Assembly (NCBI GenBank): GCA_905221605.1
Contig: CAJNDS010002313.1
Span: 1,207,105-1,268,402 of the forward strand
Length of the DNA: 61,298 nt
Direction of reading: 5' to 3'
DNA from: Symbiodinium natans
Lineage: Eukaryota > Sar > Dinophyceae > Suessiales > Symbiodiniaceae
Part shown: piece after piece, positions 35,301-47,300 of the stretch
Layout of the letters: each line of letters begins with the position of its first letter
Numbering within the stretch: the stretch's first letter is position 1
The notes under the pieces: generated by a model
Seen by the model: only the letters and a program-made list of their open reading frames with translations
The model's database searches: none
What the model was told of the DNA's origin: nothing
Translations under genes and position numbers: made by a program

Positions 35301-38300
35301 CCAAAGCCCCAAAGACGTCTGCACATGGATCCAGGTTTCCGAAGACGTAGACAATCACAATGAGCAGCATCAATGCCCAAAATAAAGACCTGCAGCGATT
35401 TCGGCGATTCGGCTACCCCACTCTCTCAAGACACTACGACCCTTTAAACCCTAAACCTTTGATTCTGCAGTCTTCCCTAGCCCTAAACCCTAAACCCTAA
35501 ACCCTAAACCCTAAAGAGGGGGATGCAGAAAGGCGGGCACCCTCTGCTGCCAAGGCGCTTCAAGGTGTACAAGATGGATGTAATCAGAGTCCGGAAGGCC
35601 ATGACAAAGCGAAAGACCCGCATCAATCGAACGGCTTTCCTAGGTAGCCCAGTAGCCGGAAAGCATATTGCAAGGAGGGCACTTGTTTGGGGGGGTTGGT
35701 TACTTAATGAGGGAACCCCCTTAAACCCGAAACCCGAAACCCGAAACCCTAAACCCTAAACCCTAAACCCCGCAAGAAAAAGGGCAAAAGGGTACCACTG
35801 GGCTAGCAAGTTGCACCACGCGCGTAATCCGTATGATGCGGAACCTTGAGTGGCCGATTCCATGCCAGGGTGTTTAGGGTTTAGGCATTAGGGTTTAGGG
35901 TGCCACGTGTAGGGGGTTTAGAGGGGGCTTGGAGCTTCAATCCCAAAACCCTGAACCCTGACCCCAAACCCCAAACCCTAAACCCTAAACCCTAAACTTC
36001 AAGCTCTAGACCCCTAAACCCTACACCCACGAAATGCAGTTTGGCCTGCGAAGCAAGCTGGATGCTGTGACATGCCGGTGAACTTGGCATGTTCAACTCG
36101 AAGGCGGCATGGAAGAGCGCCCCCCGGCTGCAAAAGTAGGATAGATGTATGAACCATAAGCCTTAAACCATAAACCTGAAGCCCTAAACCTTAAACCCTA
36201 AACTCTGAACCCTAAAAACACACATATGTATATATATATATATATATTATGTATATGGTCATACATACATACATACATACATACATACATACATACATAC
36301 ATACATACATACATACATACATACATACATACATACATACATACATACATACATACATACATTACATGTATGTATGTATGTATGTATGTATATATATATA
36401 TACTCTTCAGCTGGGTTGCGCTCGCAACCCTGACACACTTGCAACATTGCCCACGTCGTCTTCCAGGATCAGAAAGGCCAGGTCGGTGATCATCTCCCAG
36501 ATGGACGTGACAACAACCTTGTCCAAAGGCCCGGCTAGCCCTTGGGACCCGAATGAAAATGTTTTCATGCAAATGGAATCAACTCAAGAACGTCGCCAAT
36601 CTCCCTCCTCGTCCCCTAAGCTAGGAAGCCTGCGCAAGCACGGGGTCTTGATCGGAGAGGCTTTCAAGTCTCAAGCTTTTGTTCTATTGCCGTCAACAAG
36701 TGTACCATTTCTCAATCCGGGTTCGGGTTTAGGGCCAATGGTCCTAACTCAGGCAGACCTCACCCAAGCCAACAGACCTATGCAACTCATGGCACTGCGG
36801 AAGCTGACCATAGGGAGGGTTTTGTTGGGTGTACGGTTTCGGGTTTAGAGTGCAAGAGAACTACACCCTAAACGTCCCTGAGCCCTAAACCCAGAACCCT
36901 GGAACCCTAAACCCTAAACCCCTAAACCCCTAAACCCTAAACCCCTAAATCCCTAAACCCCTAAACCCCTAAACCCCTAAACCCCTAAACCCCTAAACCC
37001 CTAAACCCCTAAACCCCAAAACCCCTAAACCCCTAAACCCCTAAACCCCTAAACCCCTAAACCCGAAACCCAGAACCCTGGAACCCAAAAACCCGGGCTA
37101 AGCCGCTAAGCGAAGCCGAACTACGCCTCAAGCCTGGCACGAAGGTTCAAGGGGGAAGCCATGTCTGGCTCAGCAGTCCCTAAACCCTAAACCCTAAACC
37201 CTAAACCCTAAACCCTAAACCCTAAACCCTAAACCCTAAACCCTAAACCCTAAACCCTAAACCCTAAACCTCCAGCTTCAGGGACCATCCCGGCCTTTGC
37301 CTTGAAAGAGGAGTTGGTGCCTCGAAGTTGTGTCCTTGGCACGCCTTCCTAGGTCTACCTGCTCTACTAGTAAGGCAATAGCATAAACCCGAACCCGAAA
37401 GCCCTAAACCCTAAACCCTAAACCCTTAACCTAAACCCTAAACCCCAAAAGCCTAATTTAACCCTAAACCCCTAAAGCCTAAACGTACCGGAAGCCGTCG
37501 TAGTGCTGTCTCCGGGAACGAAAACATCCAGCGCGCTCCACATCCAGTCATCAGAGCAGAGGTACCTCGTGGGTGTAGGGTTTAGGGTTTAGGGTTTAGG
37601 GTTTAGGGTTTAGGGTTTCGGGTTTAGGGTTAGTTCCATGGTCCCTTAGTATGGGCCCCTGCGTGAGGACCCCCTGCATACCCCTTATCTACAATGCACA
37701 ACCCAAGCAAGGGCCCGTACTTCAGAACCCTTTGAAGGAAGCAAGGGACCATCTAAGCTGGGAACCTTGGGCCCTTAGTATGGTCCCTTACCCTTGTTTA
37801 AAGGGATCCGAAGTATGGCCCCCCTACTATGTGTAAGTAAGGGTTATATAGCCAGGGACCCAAGTTAAGGGCCTATACTTGGAACCCTAAACCCTAAACC
37901 CTAAACCCTAAACCCTGAACCCTAAACCCTAAACCCTAAACCCTAGGGTTTGATTGCAGAAGGGTTTTCGAGTTTAGGGTTCAGGGCTCGATGTCCAGCT
38001 CCGAGTTGAAGGTCTTCTTGCCATTTTGGGGGGTTTGGGTTCATTTAGGGTTTAGGGTTTAGGGTTTAGGGTAGGGGTTTAGGGTTTAGGGTTTAGGGTT
38101 TAGGGTTTAGGGTTTAGGGTTCAGGTTTTTGGGGCAGATGTCTCTTTGCAAACCGTATATCGGCTGCTCTGGGCAACCCCTCTAGGGGTTCTACCTGGAA
38201 CCCTTAAGGAGGTACCCTTGGGTTTTCGGGGCCCTTTTCTAAGGATCCCTATGGGAATATGAATATGAGGGCCACATTAGGAGTATATTCAGGGTAACCT

Positions 38301-41300
38301 TTAGGGGTACAATCTTAGGGGTACGAGTCTTCAACCCTTGAACCCCCAACCCTAAAACTTCTACGCACGAACCCTAAACCCTAAACCCTAAACCCTAAAC
38401 CCCCAGGTGCAGCTCCAGATGCTGTCGTGCGCCATCGGCTCCCATCCGCAAAGCGAGCTCGATAATGAACCATCCCTTGCCACGTGGGGTTTAGGGTTTA
38501 TAGGGTATAGGGTATAGGGTTTAGGGTTTAGGGTTTAGGTTTAGGGTTTAGGGGGTTTAGGGGTTCGAGGGTTTGGGGGTTTAGGGGTTTAGGATTTAGG
38601 GTTTAGGGGGTTTGGGGGGTTTGGGGTCTGGGGGTTTGGGGGTTAGGAGTGGCCAGTTCATAATCGTAGGCGTTATATTTGGGGCTTGTAGGGCTTGTAG
38701 AGTTTGTAGGGCTTGTAGGGACTGCAAGGTTTATGAGGTGCTTCTAGGGTATATGGTGTTTAAAGGGCTTCAAGGGTTTTATCAGGCTCCAAAGGTGGTT
38801 GCAATGTTGTTAAGGAGGGATAGGGTTTATGTCTTAGAAAGTTTAGGGTTTAGGGATTCTAGGGTTTGTATCGTATGGGGTCGACGACTATTTGTTTAAT
38901 GGGGTGTCTTTAGGGCTTGTAGGTTTAGAGTTTCGGGTTCAAGGGTTTGCGTTTTTTATAGGGTTTTCAGGGCTTTTCGGGTTTAGCGGGCTTAATCTGA
39001 ATTATATCTTATTTTAAGACAGGGTTTAGAGTGTAGACTTTAGGGATTGTGGTTTAGGCTTTTGGGCTTTTTAGGGTTTACGGGGCTTCAAGGAGTCCAT
39101 TGGGTTTGTATGGTTTATTGGGCTATACATATATACGGATACTCATATAATCGGCACAGATCGAAAACTAGACCCAAGAGTAACCTAGGAATGCCAAAAA
39201 GGGTGCCCTTTTTGGTTTGAAGGGCCTTGCAAGGGAACCTAAAGCCTAAACAAACAAACAAAAAAAAGGCCTGCTCTTGGCCCTAGTAGCCTAAACACCC
39301 TAAGCCCTGAACCCTGACCCTAAACCCTGAAACAAAGCAAGGGCCTCCTCTGGGTCCTAGGAAAAAGACTCTTAGTTGCTGAGTACATAAGCCCTAAAAG
39401 TGTACACTTTCAGTTCTATAGGGGGTTCTAGTATCCCAAAAGGTGTAAAGTGTGCTCACTCAGCTTCTAAGGGGTCTAGGGACTAAGTGCAAGGGTTGGG
39501 CGCTCAGGGTGGATAGGAGGCCCTCCTCCGCTCATGAAGCCTCCCCAAGCCCCTTAGAGGGCATTTCGAAGGGCACTCCGAAACCCTAAACCCTAAACCC
39601 TAAACCCTAAACCCTAAACCCTAAACCCTAAACCCTAAACCCTAAACCCTAAACCCTAAACCCTAAACCCTAAACCCTAAAACCTAAACCCTACATAAAC
39701 CCCTAAACAGGACTACTTGGGTGGTCCGTAGATGGGGTTCTTTCATCTTGGGGGGCAGTAGAGACTCTGGGGTCAGGGCTTTAGGTTGAGGGCGTTGGGT
39801 GCACAACCCTACAAAGAGGGGCCCACCTTCTAGGGTTTAGGGTTTGGGGTTTAGGGCTACAGGAGGGCTAGTCATAAGCAGAGTGACAAGGACCCTAAAG
39901 TGGTTATGGGACCCGAACTTAGGTTCTAAGTCCCTTAACTATGGCTAGGATAGTCTCCTTGTAAGCCCCAAGCCCTAAATCCCTAAGTGGAGCTGGCAGC
40001 CCGGGTGCGGTGTAGAGATAGCGTGCAATGTTCAGCCCCTCAGGAACCACGCCCATGTTGTCTATGCCTGGGCTGTCTGGGGGGAGGGGGGGGGGGGGGG
40101 TGCCGGATTCGGAGTTCGGTGGGTGAAGAGTTACTAGACGCAGGAAGAGCCTCGGCATAAAAGGGTGCTCTCTTTTGGTTAAAAAGGGGGTTACAAGGAA
40201 CCCAAACCCCGTCAAAAAAGAGAAATACGGGCCTACTCTGGGTCCTAGTAGCCCCAAACCCTAACCCTAAACCCTAAACCCTAAACCCTAAACCCTAAAC
40301 CCTAAACCCTCAACCCTAAACCCTAAACCAAAGAAGGGAAGCGGCCTACGCTAAATGCTAGGCTATGAGATTGACGCGCAGACTGCACGTCTGCGCAGAG
40401 GATCCTGGCCACTGCTGGCACTACCGAACCAGGGTTTAGGGTTTAGGGTTTAGGGTTTAGGGTTTAGGGTTTAGGGTTTGAAGGAAGGGGTGGAGCCCTG
40501 TAGAGACCCCACACTCCAGGCAAACAAGAGCTGGAACCCGAAGAACCCCTTTGTAGGAGCCGGCTCTTTCCGAGTTGCTGGACTGAACTTCGACGCCTGA
40601 CACCGGGTTTATAGGATGTATAGGGTTTATAGGGTTTAGAGGGTTTATAGGGTTTAGAGGGTTTGAAGGTTTTACAGGGTTTGATTTATTTTGTGTATGT
40701 AGGGTTTATAGGGTTTATATATAGGGTTTATCGAGTTTATAGGCTGCGAGTGCTGGTTTTGTCTGCGGCTTTAGTGGTTCTGGCTCTAGATTTCAGTACA
40801 TCACACGATGTAAGAGAACAAGTTACATAACATGGCACAACATAGAATCACGTAACTTAAGTTTTCATACTCAACCAGCACAATAAGATGCAATACGATG
40901 GTATGCGCAGTTCGGGGCTGAACCGGGATCTCAGGAGGGGTGCCTGCTTAGCCTCCAGAGAGCACGCAATCTACTTCAGAAAGTACGTGCGAGCCGTGCA
41001 GGTGACGCAGGAGCTATGTGCTTGATTCCAAGTGTGGCCTTCAGGGCTAGTCCCACACAATGGCGCACCTAAACTCTAAACAACCAAAAAAACCTTACTG
41101 TTGGTTAGTAGCATGGGCCTATAGGCTAGATTTCCGGGTAGAAGAAGTGCTTAGAACATCGCTTTGGCGGCGACCTTGCACTGTAAGGTTCAGAGAGGCA
41201 TAGGGTTTCGGGTTTAGGGTTTAGGGTTTAGGGAGTTTAGGGTTTAGGGTTTAGGGTTTAGGGTTTAGGGTTTAGGGTTTAGGGTTTGCAAGCTGCTGCC

Positions 41301-44300
41301 TAAGAAAATCGAGTTGGAGATCACCACGAAGGCGCAAAAGATGTCGAAAGTGTTGTTCTTGACAAGCCTTGCGGCTGACAGAGCGGTTCAGAGACATCTG
41401 AAACTCCAGAAATGTAAGCCTCTAAACCCTAACCCCTAAACTAAACCCAAACACAAAACCCTAAACCCTAAACTGAAAACCCTAAACCCGAAACCCTAAA
41501 CCCTGATATGCTACACCCCTAGCCCCTGAGCTTCCTCAACTTTCCCTTTAGAGCCACCCCATCCTTGTCAAAAAAGGGGTTGAAGGTTTAGGGTTTTAGG
41601 GTTTAGGGTTTTAGGGTTTAGGGTGTTAGGGTTTTAGGGTTTAGGGTTCGGGTTTAGGGTTTAGGATTTAGGGTTTAGGGGTCAGGGTTGAGGGTGTGGC
41701 GTACAGGTCCCTGAAGAGGGACCGTAGTTCGAAAGAGCGCCCCCCTCCCTCCCCCCCGCCCTCCTGTCTGGGGTAGACTTAGGCGAAAAAATGAGGACAG
41801 TAGTACAGGAGTTTTAAGGTGCAGGATTTAGGGTTGAGGGCCCCTGCCCTAGTTATAAGTAGAGTTATGAGGAGCCTAGGTTGGGTTATAGAGATTCTAC
41901 CTTGGCTTGCAAGTCCCCTAACTATAGTTGGTACAGTAAGGGGGCCCCTCCTTGCACTTCAATGTAAGTGAGAAGAAGGGGCAGAAGACAGAAGACAGGG
42001 GTGGGACATAATTACTTCAAAACCCCAAGTCCCCTTCACGCCTTCGGGGAACTGTCCCACCTGAACCCTAAACCCTCAACCCTCGACCCTCAACCCTACA
42101 CACTCCAGTGGACACCCCCAGCCTTTGCAGCCAGGTGATTCTACCCTCATTGACGGCTGTGAAAGTCTTGGAATCTTTGAATCCTTGGCAGCTGCAAAGG
42201 AATTCGTTAGGGTTTAGGGTTTAGTGTTTGGGGTTTTGGGTTTAGGGTGTAATTAGGGTTTAGAGTTTGGCTCAAACACCCGAGGCGCAGAACCCGCCAA
42301 GGTCGCTGAGGGTGTAGAAGAACCCAAGGGAATAAGCAACAACTGACGCTTCATCCCACGATCCTGACACAAGAAAACCCTAAACCCTAAAGCTGGAGGG
42401 TCAACCTGAAACTGCTCCCCGCCAAGCCCTTCCAGCTGAGCTCCTTCTCTTAGGGTTTAGGGTTTAGGGTTTAGGGTTGGTCCCTTGGTATGAACGCAGG
42501 ACCCCTTGTATACCCCCATATATACTCTATACAACCTAAGGGCCGTTACATCAGAACCTGTAACGAAGGTAAGAGACCATACGAAGGGTCCATGCAACTA
42601 TAAGGAGGGGCCCGTTACTAGACTAGCTATAGCTAAGGGACTTATAACCTAAGTTAGGATCCTTAAAACCCAATTTAGGGCCTAGGGTCCTTATAACTCT
42701 ACTCATAACTAGGGAGTAAACCCTAAACCCGAAACCCTAAACCCTAAACCTTCGAAAGTGAGGAGAGGCTAAACCGGAGAAGTCGCATGGCGAAGAAGGG
42801 CTGCAGTGCTTGGAGTTTGGGTGTCGCACCAAAGCTGGACTGGAACCAAGCTCCCTCTAGTACCCTAGCCCCTAAACCCCTAAACCTTCGAACCCTAAAC
42901 CCCACACCCTGAACCCTAAAAACCCTAAACCCTGAGCCCCGCGCCATTGTGAGTACATGGACTTGACAGAGCGGCCTTATGAGGTTTTGGGTTTAGGGTT
43001 TAGGGTTTAGGGTGAGGTGTTCAGCCCAGCTTCGATCTCGCGACTGCCGCGCGTCTGCTTCTTGGGCCTGTCCGCCGTCTGGGGTTTTACCGAAAATAGG
43101 GGTTTGGGGTTTAGGGTTTAGGGTTTTGGGACCCCCCAATATAGATCCCCAAAATACTAGAATCCTTTTTTGTAAGAGCCCCCCCGAAAAGTACCTTAAG
43201 TCAGATTAGGGACCCATATGGTTTTAAGGTATATGGGTTTTCCGAGAACAGGGGACCCCAATATAGATCCCCAAACAGTAGGATTCCCCGATAATGATGA
43301 CCCTCAAAAGGTACCCTATCAGGAGAAGAGCCGAGGGAAAGGAACTCAGCCTAAAAAGGACGGGGCCCGCTAGGATATAAGTAGAATCATGAGGACCCAG
43401 AATTGGGTTATAAGGATCCTAGCGCACGAAATATGTCCCTTGGTTCCTTGGTTAGTGTAAGGAGGCCCCCCCCCCCCCCCTTGTAGGGAGTTCATGTTGG
43501 GGGGTTCTTTTCTGAGGAGGCGTGGGGCTTACCGAGAGCGCTGGATATCAGTAAGCTCGAAAGCAACGACAACAAAAACAGCGGCCTCTATTTAGAACAA
43601 ACAACCCCCCTCTACCTTGGTACAGTTATGCATTGGGCATGTTTGGGCCTATCGGGTCTTAGTGCCTATAAACCCAGGTTGTGGTAGAAACCCTAAGCAG
43701 ACCCTAAACCCTAAACCCTAAACCCTAAACCCTGAACCCTAAACCCTAAACCCTAATTAAACCCGAAACCCAAAACCCAAAAACCTAAACCCAAAAACCC
43801 AAAAAACCCTAAACCCTAAACCTCCTAAGTCGTCGTGCATCCCGGGGAGCAGCATCCAGATGCGCAAGGTTGTCGCTGGTGAACGTGCCTAGGTGTAGGG
43901 TCCGGGGGTGACCCTTATAAGTGTATAAGTTATAAGTTATAAGCTATAAGTTATAAGTTATAAGTTATAAGGACCGGAAATTGGGTTATAAGGATTCTAT
44001 CTTAGGTCCCTGTGCCTTACCTATAGTAAGTATAGTAAGGGGCCTCCTCCTTGTAGGGAGGATGACGAGGGCTTGCACTGAAGGCGACGCTCCCTTGTGA
44101 AAGACCAGGAGACAACTGTGTCCCAGCACAACGACCGCTAAATCCTTAACCCCAAACCCTAAACCCTAAACCCTTCACGCTAAACCCTTATACCTTAAAC
44201 CCTTACCCCTTCATCCTGCACTCTGAGACCTAAGCCATCCCATGCCCAGAAATGGTAACCAACCCTTTGACATGAAGATTTTGAAGCGAAGCTTCTGAAC

Positions 44301-47300
44301 AAGGTGGCCTTCTGCTCAACAAGTGCAGCGGCATCGTTGGGCGACCGCAAGGGAGACTCCTCCTTAGCATCCACAAGCATCCCAACTATGCTTCGGGCTC
44401 TAGCATGTAACCCTAACCCCTATAAACCTCGTCCCGAACACGTTTGTGTTTCGGAATTTTGTGGCCCAACCGCCATCTTGGGTTTCTGGTTTCGGGTTGA
44501 GGGTTTTAGGGTGAAGGGTGTAAAAGATGACACCGTAACCTGCAGATGCATCGGGTGGGTTGGCCCATTCGCGAAGGAAGGGCAAGGGAGCTTTGGTGCA
44601 GACAAGAATCTCCAGACGTCTTCATTCTGGGAGATGCGTATGCCTCCGGCAAGGCTTAGGGTTTAGGGTATATAAGGTTTAGGGCTTAGGGTTGGGGGCC
44701 GCAGAAACCATCACTAGAAAAAACTGGAATGTTGAAGGTTGTGCAGAGATTAGGGTGTCAAGCTGCACCTCAATCCTAAACCCTAAACCCCAAGCCCCGT
44801 GCCCATGAGCCATGGACCCCGTTTATAGGGGACGGCTGAAGATTGCCAGGAACCCTTCTTAACCCTAAACCCTAATCTCAGCTCCACAAGCCCTACACTA
44901 CCAGCAAGCCTTCCATCCCAATACCCAACCTGCGGGATAGGCCTGCTATTACCTTGGAATCCCTTTCAAAAAACAGGCCCGGATGGGCTGCCTTTCTACC
45001 CCTGAAAATCCCTAAAAACCCCCCTTATGGGCCAAGAACCCCAAAATTCTCTAGGGCCGTCGCCTTGTGGGGATCATAATTTAAAGGCTGCACCAACCGA
45101 TTGTGATAACCAATTCTACAACTAGGCTGCCCGGGAACCTAAGATCAAAAAGGATCAAAAAGGGTGCGCGTTCTTGCTTAAAGGGGTTGATAGTGGAACC
45201 TAACCCCCCCCCCCCCCCCCCCCCCTAAACCCTAAACCCCTAAACCCTAAACCCTAAACCCTAAACCCTAAACCCTAAACCCTAAACCCTAAACCCTAAA
45301 CCCTAAACCCTAAACCCTAAACCCTAAACCCTAACCACTGGGCGTCCTAGACAGTAGAAGGGGAAGAAGATCGGGCCCCAGAGCCCACTACGAACATCCA
45401 AGCTCGGCAGCCCCAAGCACAACCCTTCACAGCAACACCGCGCAAAGGGGGCGTCCTACGCACTACCTGAAGGCTCCGAATGTAGTTCCTTTTTGGTTCA
45501 AGTATAGGGGGTTGTAGTACACTACCCAAAAAAGATACTACATAAGAGCCGGTAGGTAGATACTCCACCCTAAACCCTAAACCCTAAACCCTAAACCTTA
45601 AACCCTAAACCCTAAACCCTAAACCCTAAACCCTAAACCCTAAACCCTAAACCCTAAACCCTAAACCCTAAACCCGAACAAGCACGAATCGGAGGCAAGG
45701 TTCGAACAGGGACTCCATCGACCGCTTCGGGTTTAGTATTCGGAGCTTGTCGGTTTTGTGCAGGAGCCTTGTGCGGGTTGGGGCTTTCGGCTGGATTTAG
45801 GGTTTAGGGTTTAGGGTTTAGGGTTTAGGGTTTAGGGTTTAGGGTTGAGGGTTGAGGGTTTAGAGTTTAGGGGTTCGGGGTTGGGGGTGTAGGGCTTAGG
45901 TTTAGGGGCTTGGGGTTTCGGGAGGGTTTAGGCAGAAGCGACAACTTGCCCGCATGCTCGGGGCCGAAGTGAAAAAACTACGGTTGAGGGTTAGGGTTCC
46001 GCCTTTTTAGTTCTCAGAAAAAGCTGGCCAATAATTTATACAGATTCTGGGCAAAGTAGGCCACGATAGCTCGAATCATCCCGAATTAAGCCCTACTGTT
46101 AACCCTTTATACCCTACACCCTAGGGTTACCAAGGTAAGCCGTTCGATTGCATTTGGGCCTCAGGCTTCAGGAACGCTAAGGGTTAAGGACCTGAAGCTT
46201 GCTTTGGGGTTCAGGGTTCAGGGTTTAGGGTTCAGGGTTCAGGGTTTAGGGCTTAGGCTCCTAGACCTCTTGCTTTGTGTTTGGGGTTGCTTCGCTCAAC
46301 GCTTCGCTGACGATCAAGACGTATATGAAGTAGGGTTCATATTCCTTGTATCCCCAAAAGGACACCCAATATGTGCGCTCACCAATATTAACAAGGAACC
46401 TTACACACACTCACCAATATCAGTTAGACAAACCATGCTTCATATGGTTGTGCAGGGCATCGTGCCAAGGCAGACGTTCCAGCAGCCTCGACTCCGGTAA
46501 CAAGTCAGGGGTTTGGCATGTAGGGCATCTCGGTACCGGTCCCTCTGTAGGAGGGTCCTTGGAGCCTTAAGTTGATAAGCAAAGCGACTGCTGCAGGACG
46601 ACGTCTTGGCTGTCGAGCCTGTCCAGGATGTCCTCTAAGGCATTTTTGAGGGTTTAGCGTTTACGGATTAGGGTTTCGGGTTTAGGGACTGGGGTTTAGG
46701 GTTTAGGGTTTAAGGATTAGGGTTGAGGGTTTAGGGCAGGGAGGCGTGCAGGGTTTGGGGTGGGTAATATAGGGGCCTTAATAATTAGAATAGGGTTTCC
46801 AGTATGGCTATCAATGATAGGCTATCAAGGGACATAAAGGGACCATAAGGGAATACGAGTAGTAATCATTCGACCCCTCAAGTATGGGGTTTATGTTTGG
46901 GGTTTCGGGCTTAAGGGCTGTAGCCAAGATAGCCCTTGAAATAGGACATGAGAAAACCACTAGCACCCCAATCTTCAATACTAAGACCTCCCTCGCGCCT
47001 TCTCGGCCTTTGTCTCTGTCGGTGTACGTTCATTATTACTATTCTGATCATGATGATTATTATTATTATGATCAGTGTTTTATCATTACGATTACAAATA
47101 TTATGTTTACAATTGTTGGTATATCATTATTAATATTATTATCATTGATTAAAAACTATTATTACTATTATTAGTGTTGTTTTTATTTCTCTCTCTCTCT
47201 CTCTCTTTCTCTATCTCCCGCTCGCTCTCTGGTGTCTTTCTAGGCGATTGGCTCCTGTGGGCTCTTCCTCTGTGCAACATGCAGGCCATGGAGCAAATCG

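Noticed and set aside
36198-36848. Frames starting in YIHTYIHT or MYVCMYVC repeats
   Set aside because: ATAC microsatellite. The only real coding part nearby is the S3-S4 exon at 36420-36517, read in another frame.
37285-37345. An additional gene A exon between the two S3 exons
   Set aside because: Exons 37520-37565 and 36420-36517 join in perfect phase (DVF|VVVTS) without it, and inserting it would break S3.
40900-41000. Possible tRNA on the minus strand around GGTTCAGCCCC
   Set aside because: No consistent acceptor, D and anticodon stems could be drawn.
44304-44666. 120-codon plus-strand ORF
   Set aside because: It contains [14 protein letters not shown], the usual translation of TTTAGGG-like repeats, and is antisense to better minus-strand candidates.
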